Source of the DNA: Giesbergeria sp.
GTDB taxonomy: Bacteria > Pseudomonadota > Gammaproteobacteria > Burkholderiales > Burkholderiaceae_C
Assembly (NCBI GenBank): GCA_030690515.1
Contig: JAUYGP010000608.1
Coordinates: forward strand, 1-19,340
Reading direction: 5' to 3'
DNA: 19,340 bases
In this document: positions 8,242 through 15,738 of the stretch, piece after piece
Layout of the letters: each line of letters opens with the position of its first letter
How positions within the stretch are numbered: the first letter of the stretch is position 1
Translations under genes and position numbers: made by a program
Notes under the pieces: generated by a model
Databases searched by the model: none
What the model saw: the letters and a program-made list of their open reading frames with translations, nothing else
Told to the model about the DNA's origin: nothing

Positions 8242-8646
8242 ATGGATTCTGAAGGCGCTGTTTCTGAACCCACCCCGTTCGAGGGCCTGGGCGGTGAGGC
8301 CCCCGTGCGGGCGCTGGTCGATCACTTCTACGACCTGATGGACCTGGAGCCCGACTACGCCGAGCTGCGCGCCACGCACGGCAGCACGCTCGACGATGCC
8401 CGCGACAAGCTGTTCTGGTTTCTGTGCGGTTGGCTGGGCGGCCCCGACCACTACCAGGAGCGCTTTGGCCACCCGCGCCTGCGGGCACGCCACCTGCCGT
8501 TTGCCATTGGCGTGAAGGAGCGCGACCAGTGGGTGGCCTGCATGGACCAGGCCATGGGCGAATGTGCGACCCCCGAGGCCCTGCGCCAGCGCCTGCGCGA
8601 GAGTTTTTTCAAGACCGCCGACTGGATGCGCAACAAGGGCCTCTGA
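8242..8646 (+). CDS. Group II truncated haemoglobin
   Basis: A 134-residue single-domain globin of the truncated, 2-on-2 type (trHbO-like), expected to bind haem and O2 or NO in the cytoplasm. The family signatures are visible: FEGLGGEAPVRALVDHFYDLM with the B10 tyrosine at Tyr30, the FLCGWLGGP segment at 60-68, the proximal F8 histidine at His84 within RARHLPF, and the G8 tryptophan characteristic of groups II/III at Trp97 in RDQWVACM. Length is normal. The ATG at 8242 is the only sensible start, but its upstream region is repeat element copy 1 and offers only a weak TAGAG at 8226-8230 as ribosome-binding site. It may be co-transcribed with the permease gene 59 bases upstream. A role in nitrosative stress or oxygen handling is a family-based guess. 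Confidence 0.93.
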   Translation: MDSEGAVSEPTPFEGLGGEAPVRALVDHFYDLMDLEPDYAELRATHGSTLDDARDKLFWFLCGWLGGPDHYQERFGHPRLRARHLPFAIGVKERDQWVACMDQAMGECATPEALRQRLRESFFKTADWMRNKGL

Positions 8647-8664
8647 TGCCGCCGAAGCGGCTGA

Positions 8665-8720
8665 TTGCTATCATTAATGTAGCTATCAGCGTTTGATGGA
8701 AGGCCGCTGGAGGCAAAAAC
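8665..8720 (+). repeat. Dispersed intergenic element, family 1, copy 2
   Basis: Begins 18 bases after the haemoglobin stop. It contains GCTA(8667-8670)/TAGC(8680-8683) around a CATTAATG palindrome, then AGCGTTTGATGG and a second half (CCGCTGGAGGC) that lines up with the CGCTAGAGCC part of copy 1. Copies 1 and 2 therefore flank the haemoglobin gene in the same orientation. Confidence 0.7.
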
Positions 8721-8752
8721 CACCAGAACTTTCTGCCGAAACAAACAGGTTC

Positions 8753-8758
8753 TAAGAT
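8753..8758 (+). promoter_or_regulatory. Candidate -10 element for the lemA operon
   Basis: TAAGAT lies 30 bases before the lemA start and matches four of six positions of the sigma-70 -10 consensus. No good -35 hexamer is seen at the right distance, so this is tentative. Confidence 0.3.
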
Positions 8759-8788
8759 AGGGCACCAAAAAATTCAAGGAGGTGGAGC

Positions 8789-9382
8789 ATGTCTGTCACT
8801 GCGTGGATCGTGCTGGGTCTGGTGGTTGTGGTGGTGCTGTGGGCCGTGTCGGCCTACAACCGGCTGGTGGAATTGCGCAACCGCATCGCCAATGCCTTTG
8901 GTCAGATTGACGTGCAGCTCAAACGCCGTTACGACCTGATTCCCAACCTGGTGGAAGTGGCGCGGGGATACCTGCAGCACGAGGCCTCCACGCTCGAAGC
9001 CGTCATCCAGGCCCGGGGCCAGGCCCAGGGGGCCGCCGCCGCCGCCCGCGTGGCGCCGACCAACGCCGGTGCAGTGGGCGCACTGGCCGTGGCCGAAGGC
9101 GCTTTGGGCGCCAGCCTGGGACGGCTGATGGTGGTGTCCGAGCGCTACCCCGAGCTCAAGGCCGATGCCACCATGCAGTCACTCAGCGAAGAGTTGGCCA
9201 GCACCGAAAACCGCGTGGGCTTTGCCCGCCAGGCCTTCAATGACCAGGTGCTGGAGTTCAACAACGCCGCCCAGCAGTTCCCCACACTCATCGTTGCGCG
9301 GCTGGCCAATTTCACGCCTGCTGCCATGCTCGAATCGACCCGCAGCGAGGAAGAGCGCGCCGCTCCCCAGGTGAAGTTCTGA
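8789..9382 (+). CDS. LemA family membrane protein
   Basis: A 197-residue LemA protein: one N-terminal membrane helix (about 5-22, rich in Val/Leu) followed by a mostly helical soluble domain. Hallmarks are AYNRLVELRN right after the helix and the family core QLKRRYDLIPNLVEVARGY at about 49-67, then a long helical region ending in PTLIVARLANFTP. The ATG at 8789 has a near-perfect Shine-Dalgarno AAGGAGGTG at 8776-8784. It is the first gene of a same-strand trio with an M48 peptidase (28-base gap) and a DUF3592 membrane protein (gap of zero). LemA genes are often found beside HtpX-like M48 peptidases, so a joint role in envelope protein quality control is a reasonable inference; LemA's biochemical function is not established. 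Confidence 0.95.
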   Translation: MSVTAWIVLGLVVVVVLWAVSAYNRLVELRNRIANAFGQIDVQLKRRYDLIPNLVEVARGYLQHEASTLEAVIQARGQAQGAAAAARVAPTNAGAVGALAVAEGALGASLGRLMVVSERYPELKADATMQSLSEELASTENRVGFARQAFNDQVLEFNNAAQQFPTLIVARLANFTPAAMLESTRSEEERAAPQVKF

Positions 9383-9410
9383 TTCCATCCTCTGCACGCG
9401 GGCTTGTGCC

Positions 9411-10499
9411 ATGAAGTTCTGGGACCACCAACACAGCGCCCGCAGCGAAACGCGCCGCCTGCTGCTGGCCTTTGCGCTGGCCGTGGCCGTGCTGGTGCTG
9501 GCGGTGCACGGCGCGCTGGTGCTGGCCTGGTGGACCATGGCGGCCCTGCTGCCCGTGCACCTGCCTTTTCCGGCGGGGTTTCTGGCGGCCAATGTGGGCG
9601 TGTCGCTCCTGCTGGTGCTGGGTGGTTGGTGGGTGGAAACCTCCAACCTGCGTGCCGGTGGCGTCAAGCTGGCGCAGCGTGTGGGCGCGCGCGAGCTGCG
9701 CCCCTCGGTCACCCATGCCGAGCAGCGCCTGGCCAATGTGGTCGATGAGCTGTGCATTGCCGCCCACATGCCGCGTCCCCAGGTCATGGTGCTGCCGCGC
9801 ACCGACGCCATCAACGCCTTTGCCGCCGGTTGGGACGAAGCCGATGCGGTGGTCGCCGTCACCCAGGGCGCGCTCGACCACCTGACGCGCGAGGAACTGC
9901 AGGGCATGGTGGCGCATGAGCTTTCCCATCTGCACGAGGGCGACACGCGCCTGAAGATGCGCTTGGCCGGCATGGTGTTCGGACTGGAGCTGGTCTACAA
10001 CTTTGGCGAGGAGATGCGCGAGCGCAGGGGGCTGGCCTGGTGGTTTGGCTCGGCCATCATGCTGGCGGGTCTGGCGGGCTGGCTTACGGGCCGCATGCTC
10101 AAGGCCGCCGTTTCGCGCCAGCGCGAACACCTGGCCGACGCCCGCGCCGTGCAGTGGACGCGCAGCCGCGACGGCCTGGGCGGCGTGCTGCGCAAGGTGA
10201 TGGCCCAGCGCCGCGACACCCCCGCAGGCTACGAGCAGCGTGGCCACACCGGGCTGGACCATCCGACGGTGCAGCACATGCTGCTGGTCGATGTGGGGTC
10301 CCTGCGCGCCCTGCAGCGTTGGCTGGACAGCCACCCTACGCTGGACGAGCGCGTGCAGCGCATCTATGGCCGCCGCATGCAGCCCCTGCCGCTGACCCCG
10401 GTGAACGAGGCGCCCGAGCCCGCCCGCCGGTCGGGCAGCGTGGCGCCGGGGGCGGTGTCGCTGGCCTCGCTGGTGGACCCGTTTGCCCGCCATACCTGA
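9411..10499 (+). CDS. M48 family membrane zinc metallopeptidase (HtpX/Ste24-like)
   Basis: A predicted membrane endopeptidase of 362 residues. The zinc site is complete: HELSH at 169-173 supplies two histidines and the catalytic glutamate, and Glu239 in REHLADARAVQWTR is the expected third ligand. Hydrophobic helices lie at about 21-50, 58-78 and 209-231. The C-terminus carries the family pattern SHPTLDERVQRIYG near 308-321, then a Pro/Ala-rich tail. The N-terminal ARSETRRLLLAF segment and the overall layout suggest an inner-membrane protein with its active site at the membrane-cytosol boundary, like HtpX; this topology is inferred. It is the second gene of the lemA operon, and its stop codon is immediately followed by the ATG of the next gene. 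The start ATG at 9411 has only a poor ribosome-binding site, consistent with dependence on upstream translation. Confidence 0.94.
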   Translation: MKFWDHQHSARSETRRLLLAFALAVAVLVLAVHGALVLAWWTMAALLPVHLPFPAGFLAANVGVSLLLVLGGWWVETSNLRAGGVKLAQRVGARELRPSVTHAEQRLANVVDELCIAAHMPRPQVMVLPRTDAINAFAAGWDEADAVVAVTQGALDHLTREELQGMVAHELSHLHEGDTRLKMRLAGMVFGLELVYNFGEEMRERRGLAWWFGSAIMLAGLAGWLTGRMLKAAVSRQREHLADARAVQWTRSRDGLGGVLRKVMAQRRDTPAGYEQRGHTGLDHPTVQHMLLVDVGSLRALQRWLDSHPTLDERVQRIYGRRMQPLPLTPVNEAPEPARRSGSVAPGAVSLASLVDPFARHT

Positions 10500-12293
10500 A
10501 TGACCCTGCGGCGCAGAATAAGCAGGCCGAAGGCGGCCGCTGTGTCCCCGGGGCAACGCAAAAAGGGCGTCTGGCTGGCCACGCTGTTTGCGCTGCCCTT
10601 TGCCGCCAGCGGCATCGGCATGCTGCTGCTGAGCGTGCTGCCCACGCTGTACGACTGGTCGCGCATGCAGTTCTGGCAGCCGGTGGATGCCACGCTGCTG
10701 CAGGCGCAACTGGTGACCAGCCGGGGCAGCAAATCCACCACCTACCGTGCCACGGCGCACTACCGGTTTGAGTGGGCGGGCCAGCCCGTGCAGGGCCAGC
10801 GTGCGGCCATCAGCGAGCGCGCGGACAACATCGGCGACTTCCAGCAGCAATTGGGCTGGCAGCTGGAGCGCGCTTTCAAGACAGGCCGCAGCGTGCCGGT
10901 GTGGGTCAATCCGTCCAATCCACACGAATCGATCATCGACCGCAGCCTGCGGCCGGGGCTCCTGGCCTTCAAGATGGTGTTTGTGGTGATGTTTGGCGGC
11001 TTTGGCGTGGGCCTGCTGTTCTTTGTGTGGCGCGGCCGCAAGGCCGCCGAGGCTGCGGGCGATGCCCCCGCATCGGCCCGGCTCTGGCTGGACCGGGCCG
11101 AATGGGCGCAGGGCCAGGTGCGTTCGAACAAGCGTTATGAGGTGTGGGTGGCGTGGGTGTTTGCGCTGGTGTGGAACCTGGTGGCGGTGCCCTCGATCTT
11201 CTTCAACCTGCCCCGCGCGCTGGCACGCCAGGATTATCTGGTGGCCGCGCTCATGGCCGTTTTTGTGGCGGTGGGAGCGGGCTTGCTGGTGTGGGCCGTA
11301 CGTGCCACGCTGGATGCACGGCGCTATGGCGACGTGCGGCTGGTGCTCGACCCGTTTCCCGGCGCCATTGGCGGGCATTTTGGTGCGACCATGGTGCTGC
11401 CGCTCGCCTACCAGCCGGGGCGGTGTTTTGCCGTCACGCTCCGCTGCATCTACCACTACCGCTCGCGTTCGGCGGGTGACGACGATTCCCGCTCCCGCGA
11501 AAGCGTGGTGTGGCAGGCCGAGGGCGTGGCCCAGGTCGAGCCCCATGCCGATGGCATCCAGCTGGGCATGCGCTTTGATGTGCCGGGCGGTTTGCCGGCG
11601 ACCGAGCCCGCAGACGGCGCCCACCACGCCTGGCGGCTGGAGGTGCAAAGTGCCGAGCCCGGTTTGAAATTTGCGCGCAGCTTTGACGTGCCGGTGTACG
11701 CCACGGGAGCGTCGTCGGCGCGCCTGTGGCAGGACGCGGCGCAGCACCCGCGCATGCAGCAGATGCACGCGGCCCAGGTCGATGCCGTCAGCGATCTGGA
11801 GCCCATCCCTGGCGGAGTGCGGCTGTACCTTCCCTATGGACGCGCCTGGAAGGAAGGCCTGTTGCTGGTGGTGGTGGGCGGTGTCTTTTTTGGGGCGGGC
11901 CTGCTGACCGGCCGGGCGGGCGCGCCCGCCCGGGTGGTGGCGGTGTCAGGCGGGGTGGGCGGCGCCCTGCTGGTGCTGGCCTTTTATCTGCTGTGCAACA
12001 GCCTGCGGGTGCAGCTGGACCGCCAGGGCCTGCGCACCGAACGCCGCCTGCTGGGACTGATGCTGGTGCGCCACCAGGCCCCGGCCCAGGACATTGCCCG
12101 CCTGGTCGTGCGCGAGAGCTACTCCAGCCAGTCTGGCACCCAGCATGTCACCTTCTATCGCATCCAGGTCGAGATGAAAAACGGCAAAAAAATCACCGTG
12201 GCCGACAGCCTGCGCGGCCGTGCAGCGGCAGACCATTTGCTGGCGGAACTGGGTGCGGCCACGGGGTATCCGCACGCCGCAATGCGTGCATAG
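10500..12293 (+). CDS. DUF3592 multi-pass membrane protein, third gene of the lemA operon
   Basis: A 597-residue protein of unknown function. About six membrane helices can be seen: near 24-46, 156-178, 216-238, 246-268, 445-465 and 470-490. Between helices one and two lies a DUF3592-like extracytoplasmic domain (about 55-150: HYRFEWAGQ, then VPVWVNPSNPHES). A second large soluble loop fills about 270-440. The C-terminal 100 residues (from about 495: a beta-strand pattern including DRQGLRTERRLLG and KKITVADSLRGR) look like a bacterial PH-type domain, a weak structural guess. Its ATG (10500) directly follows the TGA of the M48 gene, so translation is probably coupled. The tight linkage suggests it works with LemA and the peptidase as substrate, partner or regulator; this is context only. 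Confidence 0.9.
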   Translation: MTLRRRISRPKAAAVSPGQRKKGVWLATLFALPFAASGIGMLLLSVLPTLYDWSRMQFWQPVDATLLQAQLVTSRGSKSTTYRATAHYRFEWAGQPVQGQRAAISERADNIGDFQQQLGWQLERAFKTGRSVPVWVNPSNPHESIIDRSLRPGLLAFKMVFVVMFGGFGVGLLFFVWRGRKAAEAAGDAPASARLWLDRAEWAQGQVRSNKRYEVWVAWVFALVWNLVAVPSIFFNLPRALARQDYLVAALMAVFVAVGAGLLVWAVRATLDARRYGDVRLVLDPFPGAIGGHFGATMVLPLAYQPGRCFAVTLRCIYHYRSRSAGDDDSRSRESVVWQAEGVAQVEPHADGIQLGMRFDVPGGLPATEPADGAHHAWRLEVQSAEPGLKFARSFDVPVYATGASSARLWQDAAQHPRMQQMHAAQVDAVSDLEPIPGGVRLYLPYGRAWKEGLLLVVVGGVFFGAGLLTGRAGAPARVVAVSGGVGGALLVLAFYLLCNSLRVQLDRQGLRTERRLLGLMLVRHQAPAQDIARLVVRESYSSQSGTQHVTFYRIQVEMKNGKKITVADSLRGRAAADHLLAELGAATGYPHAAMRA

Positions 12294-12318
12294 CCGCTGT
12301 CTGCGGCTGCGTCTTTTT
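12292..12318 (+). terminator. Possible intrinsic terminator of the lemA operon
   Basis: AGCCGC (12292-12297) pairs with GCGGCT (12303-12308) around a TGTCT loop, and five T residues follow at 12314-12318. The stem overlaps the DUF3592 stop codon. The five-base offset before the T-run makes it a moderate rather than a strong terminator. Confidence 0.45.
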
Positions 12319-12407
12319 GCTGCACCCCGGCACGCAACCCACCCGTGCAGCGCCCGCAGCCCGGGTCGCGGGTGCCATGCAGACACGGTAAAGTAAACAA
12401 TGTGAAA

Positions 12408-12463
12408 TATGAAAATTGATAGCACGTAGCGCTTGATGGCTGGGCGTTTGAGGCCGATTTTGC
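12408..12463 (+). repeat. Dispersed intergenic element, family 1, copy 3
   Basis: Lies in the 241-base gap between the DUF3592 gene and the hydrolase gene. It carries the core ATTGATAGC-ACG-TAGCGCTTGATGG (12415-12439) followed by a diverged second half (GCGTTTGAGGCCGATTTT). Its left hairpin arm is poorly kept compared with copies 1, 2 and 4. The rest of the gap, including the AT-rich stretch at about 12388-12412, holds no gene. Confidence 0.7.
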
Positions 12464-12534
12464 TCAGATTTTGCGCGCTGGCAGTGCAGCCCGAGGGGCA
12501 CGCTATTTGTTCGTAACGTACCGGAGGTGTATGG

Positions 12535-14037
12535 ATGGCAACGCTGGTCGCTCCCTATTTCCCCATCATCTACGTGCGCGGGTACGCCATGACATCGGCC
12601 GAGATCGCCGACGCCGTGTCCTCGCCCTACATGGGCTTCAACGTCGGCGCAACCAAGCTGCGCCAGGCCTGGGACGGCCAGGTGCGCCGCCATGTGTTCG
12701 AGTCGCCCCTGGTGCGCCTGATGAAGGACTGTGGTTACCGCGACATCTATGCCGACGGCGCCGAAATGGCGGGCCCCGTGCCTGCCCGCAGCGTGGTCAT
12801 CTACCGCTATTACGACAGCGCCGACCCTGACCTGGGCGGCGGCAAGGCCTTGTCCATCACCGCGGCAGCCGAGGGGCTGCGCGACCTCATCCACCAGCTG
12901 CGCGCGCAGGTCTGCGGCACGGATGCGCAGGCCTTGCAGCACTTCAAGGTGCACCTGGTGGCGCACTCGATGGGGGGGCTGGTGTGCCGTTGCTTTCTGC
13001 AGAACGACGCCATCAGCACGCCGGACGACCGTGCGCTGGTCAGCAAAGTGTTCACCTACGCCACGCCACACAACGGCATCGAGATGGCGGGCCTCAACGT
13101 GCCGGCGCTGCTGGGTCTGTGGGACATGAACAACTTCAACCGCAAGGTCATGGCGGGCTATCTGGGCCTGCCGGACGGCAGCGGGCGTGTTGATTCACTG
13201 GATGGCAAGTTCGATCCGCAGCGCTTCTTCTGTTTTGTTGGCACCAACCACCGCGACTACCCGGTCGCGCTGGGCTTGTCGCGCGCGCTGGCGGGCGAGA
13301 TGAGCGACGGCCTGGTGCAGATCGCCAACGCCACCGTGCAGGGTGCGCCGCGCGCCTTTGCCTACCGCAGCCACAGCGGGCCCTATGGCGTGGTCAATTC
13401 GGAAGAGGGCTACCAGAATCTGGTGCGCTTTCTGTTTGGCGACCTGCGCGTGGACGGGGTGCTTGAAGTTGATGCGCTGCCGCTGCCGCCCTCGGTGCAG
13501 CGCGCCAAGGAGGCTGGGCAACAGGTGCGCGCCTCGTACTATTTCGAGGCCACGGTCGCGCCGCGCGGCGCCACCCACTACACGCTGACCGAGCGCCGCT
13601 GCGACACCTACAGCGCCGTCCTGCGCAGCTTTGATGAACTGTTGCGCCTGGACAGGGCCGGGCGCGACGCACCGCATTCGCCGGTGCTGTTTTCGGTGTT
13701 TCTCGACACCTCCAAGATCACGGTGGGCAAGACGGTGGTGTTCAGCGTCGAGCTGGCCGTCTCCACCACCGGCTACAGCATCGACCAGAAACTCTGGCTC
13801 GACCAGCATGTCGAGGGCGAATACCTGTTTCGCAACACGCTCACCGTTCGGGCCACACCGACGGCGGACGGCTGGAACGTGCGCTACTTGTACACCGATG
13901 AGCGCTGGAGCGAAGGCACAGGCACGCTGGCCGAGTGGGATGGCGCCCACTACTGGATTGCACTCGCATCGCACAAGGGATTCAAGGCGCGGCTGCGGCT
14001 GGATCTGCAGCGCATCGTGCCAGCGCCTGAGGCCTAA
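12535..14037 (+). CDS. PGAP1/lipase-like alpha/beta hydrolase with an uncharacterised C-terminal domain
   Basis: A 500-residue predicted esterase or lipase. The N-terminal strand FPIIYVRGY (about 9-17) is where the oxyanion-hole HG usually sits, with Arg-Gly in place of His-Gly. The nucleophile elbow AHSMGG places the catalytic serine at Ser145 (bases 12967-12969). His280 in SHSGPYGVVN is the best catalytic-histidine candidate; the Asp in EMSDGLVQ, shortly before, is a plausible acid. The hydrolase domain ends near 300. Residues about 330-500 form a separate beta-rich region (SVFLDTSKITVGKTVVFSV at about 385-403) that I do not recognise. No signal peptide is visible, so it is probably cytoplasmic. 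The ATG at 12535 follows GGAGGTG at 12523-12529; an ATG at 12531 is out of frame. Substrate unknown. Confidence 0.85.
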   Translation: MATLVAPYFPIIYVRGYAMTSAEIADAVSSPYMGFNVGATKLRQAWDGQVRRHVFESPLVRLMKDCGYRDIYADGAEMAGPVPARSVVIYRYYDSADPDLGGGKALSITAAAEGLRDLIHQLRAQVCGTDAQALQHFKVHLVAHSMGGLVCRCFLQNDAISTPDDRALVSKVFTYATPHNGIEMAGLNVPALLGLWDMNNFNRKVMAGYLGLPDGSGRVDSLDGKFDPQRFFCFVGTNHRDYPVALGLSRALAGEMSDGLVQIANATVQGAPRAFAYRSHSGPYGVVNSEEGYQNLVRFLFGDLRVDGVLEVDALPLPPSVQRAKEAGQQVRASYYFEATVAPRGATHYTLTERRCDTYSAVLRSFDELLRLDRAGRDAPHSPVLFSVFLDTSKITVGKTVVFSVELAVSTTGYSIDQKLWLDQHVEGEYLFRNTLTVRATPTADGWNVRYLYTDERWSEGTGTLAEWDGAHYWIALASHKGFKARLRLDLQRIVPAPEA

Positions 14038-14047
14038 GGCTGCGCCA

Positions 14048-14971
14048 TCAAGGGCGGCGCTGCCCCACAGGTACCAGCAGCACCACCAGCGCACCGGCAC
14101 CGCCTTCGGCCGGGCGCGCCTGGACAAAAGCCAGCACCTCGCGTTTTTGCACCAGCCAGCGCTGCACCCGGCCCTTGAGTACGGGGGCGCGGCCCGGCGA
14201 GCCCAGCCCCTTGCCATGCACCACGCGCACGCAGCGCAGGCCCGTTTTATGGGCATGGCGAATGAACTGGCCCAGCGCTTCGCGCGCCTCGTCGGTGCGC
14301 AGGCCGTGCAGATCGAGCTGGCGCTGGATGCTCCAGTGCCCGGCGCGCAGGCGCTGCGTGACTTCCACCCCGATGCCCGGGCGGCGAAAACTGAGTTGGT
14401 CGTCGGTGTCGAGCAGGGTGCTCACGTCAAAGTCGTCGCTGATCGACTCTTGCAGCACCTGTTCTTCATCGAGCCAGTGCTGCACTGGCAGCGGCAGCGT
14501 GGGCGCGGGTGCCATGGTGGCGAGATTGGGGCTGCGCAGCGGCGTGATGGCGCCCACGCTGCGGCTGAACAGCTGGCGCTCGGCTTGTAGGCGCGCGGCT
14601 GCTTCGTGCGCTGCTTTGGCCTGTGCAGCGGCGCGTTCCTGTTCCTGGCGCAAGTGCTGTGCCACGCTGGCCAGGTCTTGCAAAGCGTTCAGGCGCAGGC
14701 TGGCACGGCGCGGGGTGGGTGCGCTGCGCCGGGGTTTGGCGGGTGGTGCGGGGTTGGGTACGGCAGCACGGGGCCCCAGGGTACGGCGCGTCTGCAGGGC
14801 GGCGTAGCGTGCGGCAGCAGCAGCGCGCCGCTGTGCGCGGGGGCTGTCGAGGGCTGCGGGCGCCGGTGTCAGGGGCAGCGCCTGGGCGGGCGCAGAGGGC
14901 AGGGTTGTCGCGCGCAGCAGCGCAGAGGCCAGCGCCCCCAGCGGTGAGGGTGGTGATGGCGGCGACGTCAC
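14048..14971 (-). CDS. Smr domain protein with a long Ala/Pro/Arg-rich N-terminal extension
   Basis: A 307-residue product. The C-terminal Smr domain has its two signatures: LDLHG at 219-223 and the HGKG loop at 252-255, followed by PVLKGRVQRWL. Small Smr (MutS2 C-terminal-like) domains nick or bind nucleic acid; in stand-alone proteins the role is usually unproven. A coiled-coil-like Ala/Gln/Glu stretch spans about 95-135. The first 90 or so residues are rich in Ala, Pro, Arg and Ser and look disordered. The start is the GTG at 14969-14971, which overlaps the radC TGA by four bases (GTGA) and has GAGAAAGGG five bases upstream, so translation is likely coupled to radC. No better downstream start precedes the conserved region. 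It is convergent with the hydrolase gene, ten bases apart. Confidence 0.88.
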   Translation of the reverse strand: MTSPPSPPSPLGALASALLRATTLPSAPAQALPLTPAPAALDSPRAQRRAAAAARYAALQTRRTLGPRAAVPNPAPPAKPRRSAPTPRRASLRLNALQDLASVAQHLRQEQERAAAQAKAAHEAAARLQAERQLFSRSVGAITPLRSPNLATMAPAPTLPLPVQHWLDEEQVLQESISDDFDVSTLLDTDDQLSFRRPGIGVEVTQRLRAGHWSIQRQLDLHGLRTDEAREALGQFIRHAHKTGLRCVRVVHGKGLGSPGRAPVLKGRVQRWLVQKREVLAFVQARPAEGGAGALVVLLVPVGQRRP

Positions 14972-15681
14972 ACCAGCCCTTTCTCGGCCATGGAAAGCGC
15001 CTGGCCTGGGGCCACGATGACATGGTCGAGCACGCGCACATCCACCAGCGCCAGGGTGCTTTTCAGGGTTTGCGTGAGCTGCTCGTCGGCGCGGCTGGGT
15101 TGCACGCTGCCACTGGGGTGGTTGTGTGCCAGCACCACGGCAGCGGCCTGGTGGTGCAGGGCGCGCAGAACCACTTCGCGCGGGTACACGCTGGTCTGCG
15201 TGAGGGTGCCCCGGAACAACTCTTCCAGGGCCAGCAGGCGGTGCTGGCTGTCCAGAAACAGCACGGCGAACACCTCGTGTCCCTTATGCGCCAGGTGCAG
15301 CTGCAGGTAGTGCTTGACGGCGTCGGGCGAGTCAAAGGCCTCGCGCTCGCGCAGCTGCTGGGCCAGGGCGCGGCGCGCCAATTCGAGCACGGCCACCAGT
15401 TCTGCCCGCTTGGCCGGCCCCAGGCCCTTGATGCGGGCCAGGTCGGCCATGCTGGCATGCAATAACCCCGCGATGCCGCCAAATCCACCGGCGGCACGCC
15501 CGGTGGAGGGGCAGGTGCTGGGCTGGTCTAACAGCTCTTGCGCCATCTGCAGCACGCCCTTGCCCGCGATGCCGGTGCGCAGCAGCAGGGCCAGCAGCTC
15601 GGCGTCCGACAGCGCGGCGGGGCCGCGTGCCAGGAGCTTTTCGCGGGGTTGCGCGTCGAGGGGAAGGTCTTTCAGGGGCAT
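14968..15681 (-). CDS. radC: RadC family protein (JAB1/MPN-fold, JAMM motif)
   Basis: A 237-residue RadC homologue. It opens with the typical UPF0758 N-terminus (LPLDAQPREKLLARGP, then SDAELLALLLRTGI), has a helix-hairpin-helix segment KGLGPAKRAELVAVLE, and ends in an MPN/JAB domain with a complete JAMM zinc motif: HNHPSG followed by PSRAD, giving His-x-His and the downstream Ser and Asp. The name comes from an old link to DNA repair that was later disputed; the true activity is uncertain. A Pro/Ser/Gly-rich insertion (STCPSTGRAAGGFGG) separates the N-terminal part from the helix-hairpin-helix and looks non-conserved. The ATG is at 15679-15681. It is the first gene of a two-gene minus-strand unit with the Smr gene and is divergent from fkpB across 57 bases. 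Confidence 0.95.
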   Translation of the reverse strand: MPLKDLPLDAQPREKLLARGPAALSDAELLALLLRTGIAGKGVLQMAQELLDQPSTCPSTGRAAGGFGGIAGLLHASMADLARIKGLGPAKRAELVAVLELARRALAQQLREREAFDSPDAVKHYLQLHLAHKGHEVFAVLFLDSQHRLLALEELFRGTLTQTSVYPREVVLRALHHQAAAVVLAHNHPSGSVQPSRADEQLTQTLKSTLALVDVRVLDHVIVAPGQALSMAEKGLV

Positions 15682-15709
15682 GGCGGAGGGGTCGGTGTGG
15701 GGGCAACCG

Positions 15710-15715
15710 TAAAAT
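15710..15715 (+). promoter_or_regulatory. Candidate -10 element for fkpB-ispH
   Basis: TAAAAT lies 24 bases before the fkpB start, in the short radC-fkpB divergent gap. It matches five of six positions of the -10 consensus; no convincing -35 is present. Confidence 0.4.
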
Positions 15716-15738
15716 GCTGCCAGTTTATCGAGGCACTC

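Noticed and set aside
8185..8720. The paired repeats flanking the haemoglobin gene as ends of a composite transposon
   Set aside because: They are direct, short and diverged, with no transposase or target-site duplication, and further copies lie elsewhere in the window.
9312..11768. An 818-codon open frame on the minus strand
   Set aside because: It is antisense to lemA, the M48 gene and the DUF3592 gene, has His/Arg/Gln-rich composition and no domain, and all three plus-strand genes have clear family motifs.
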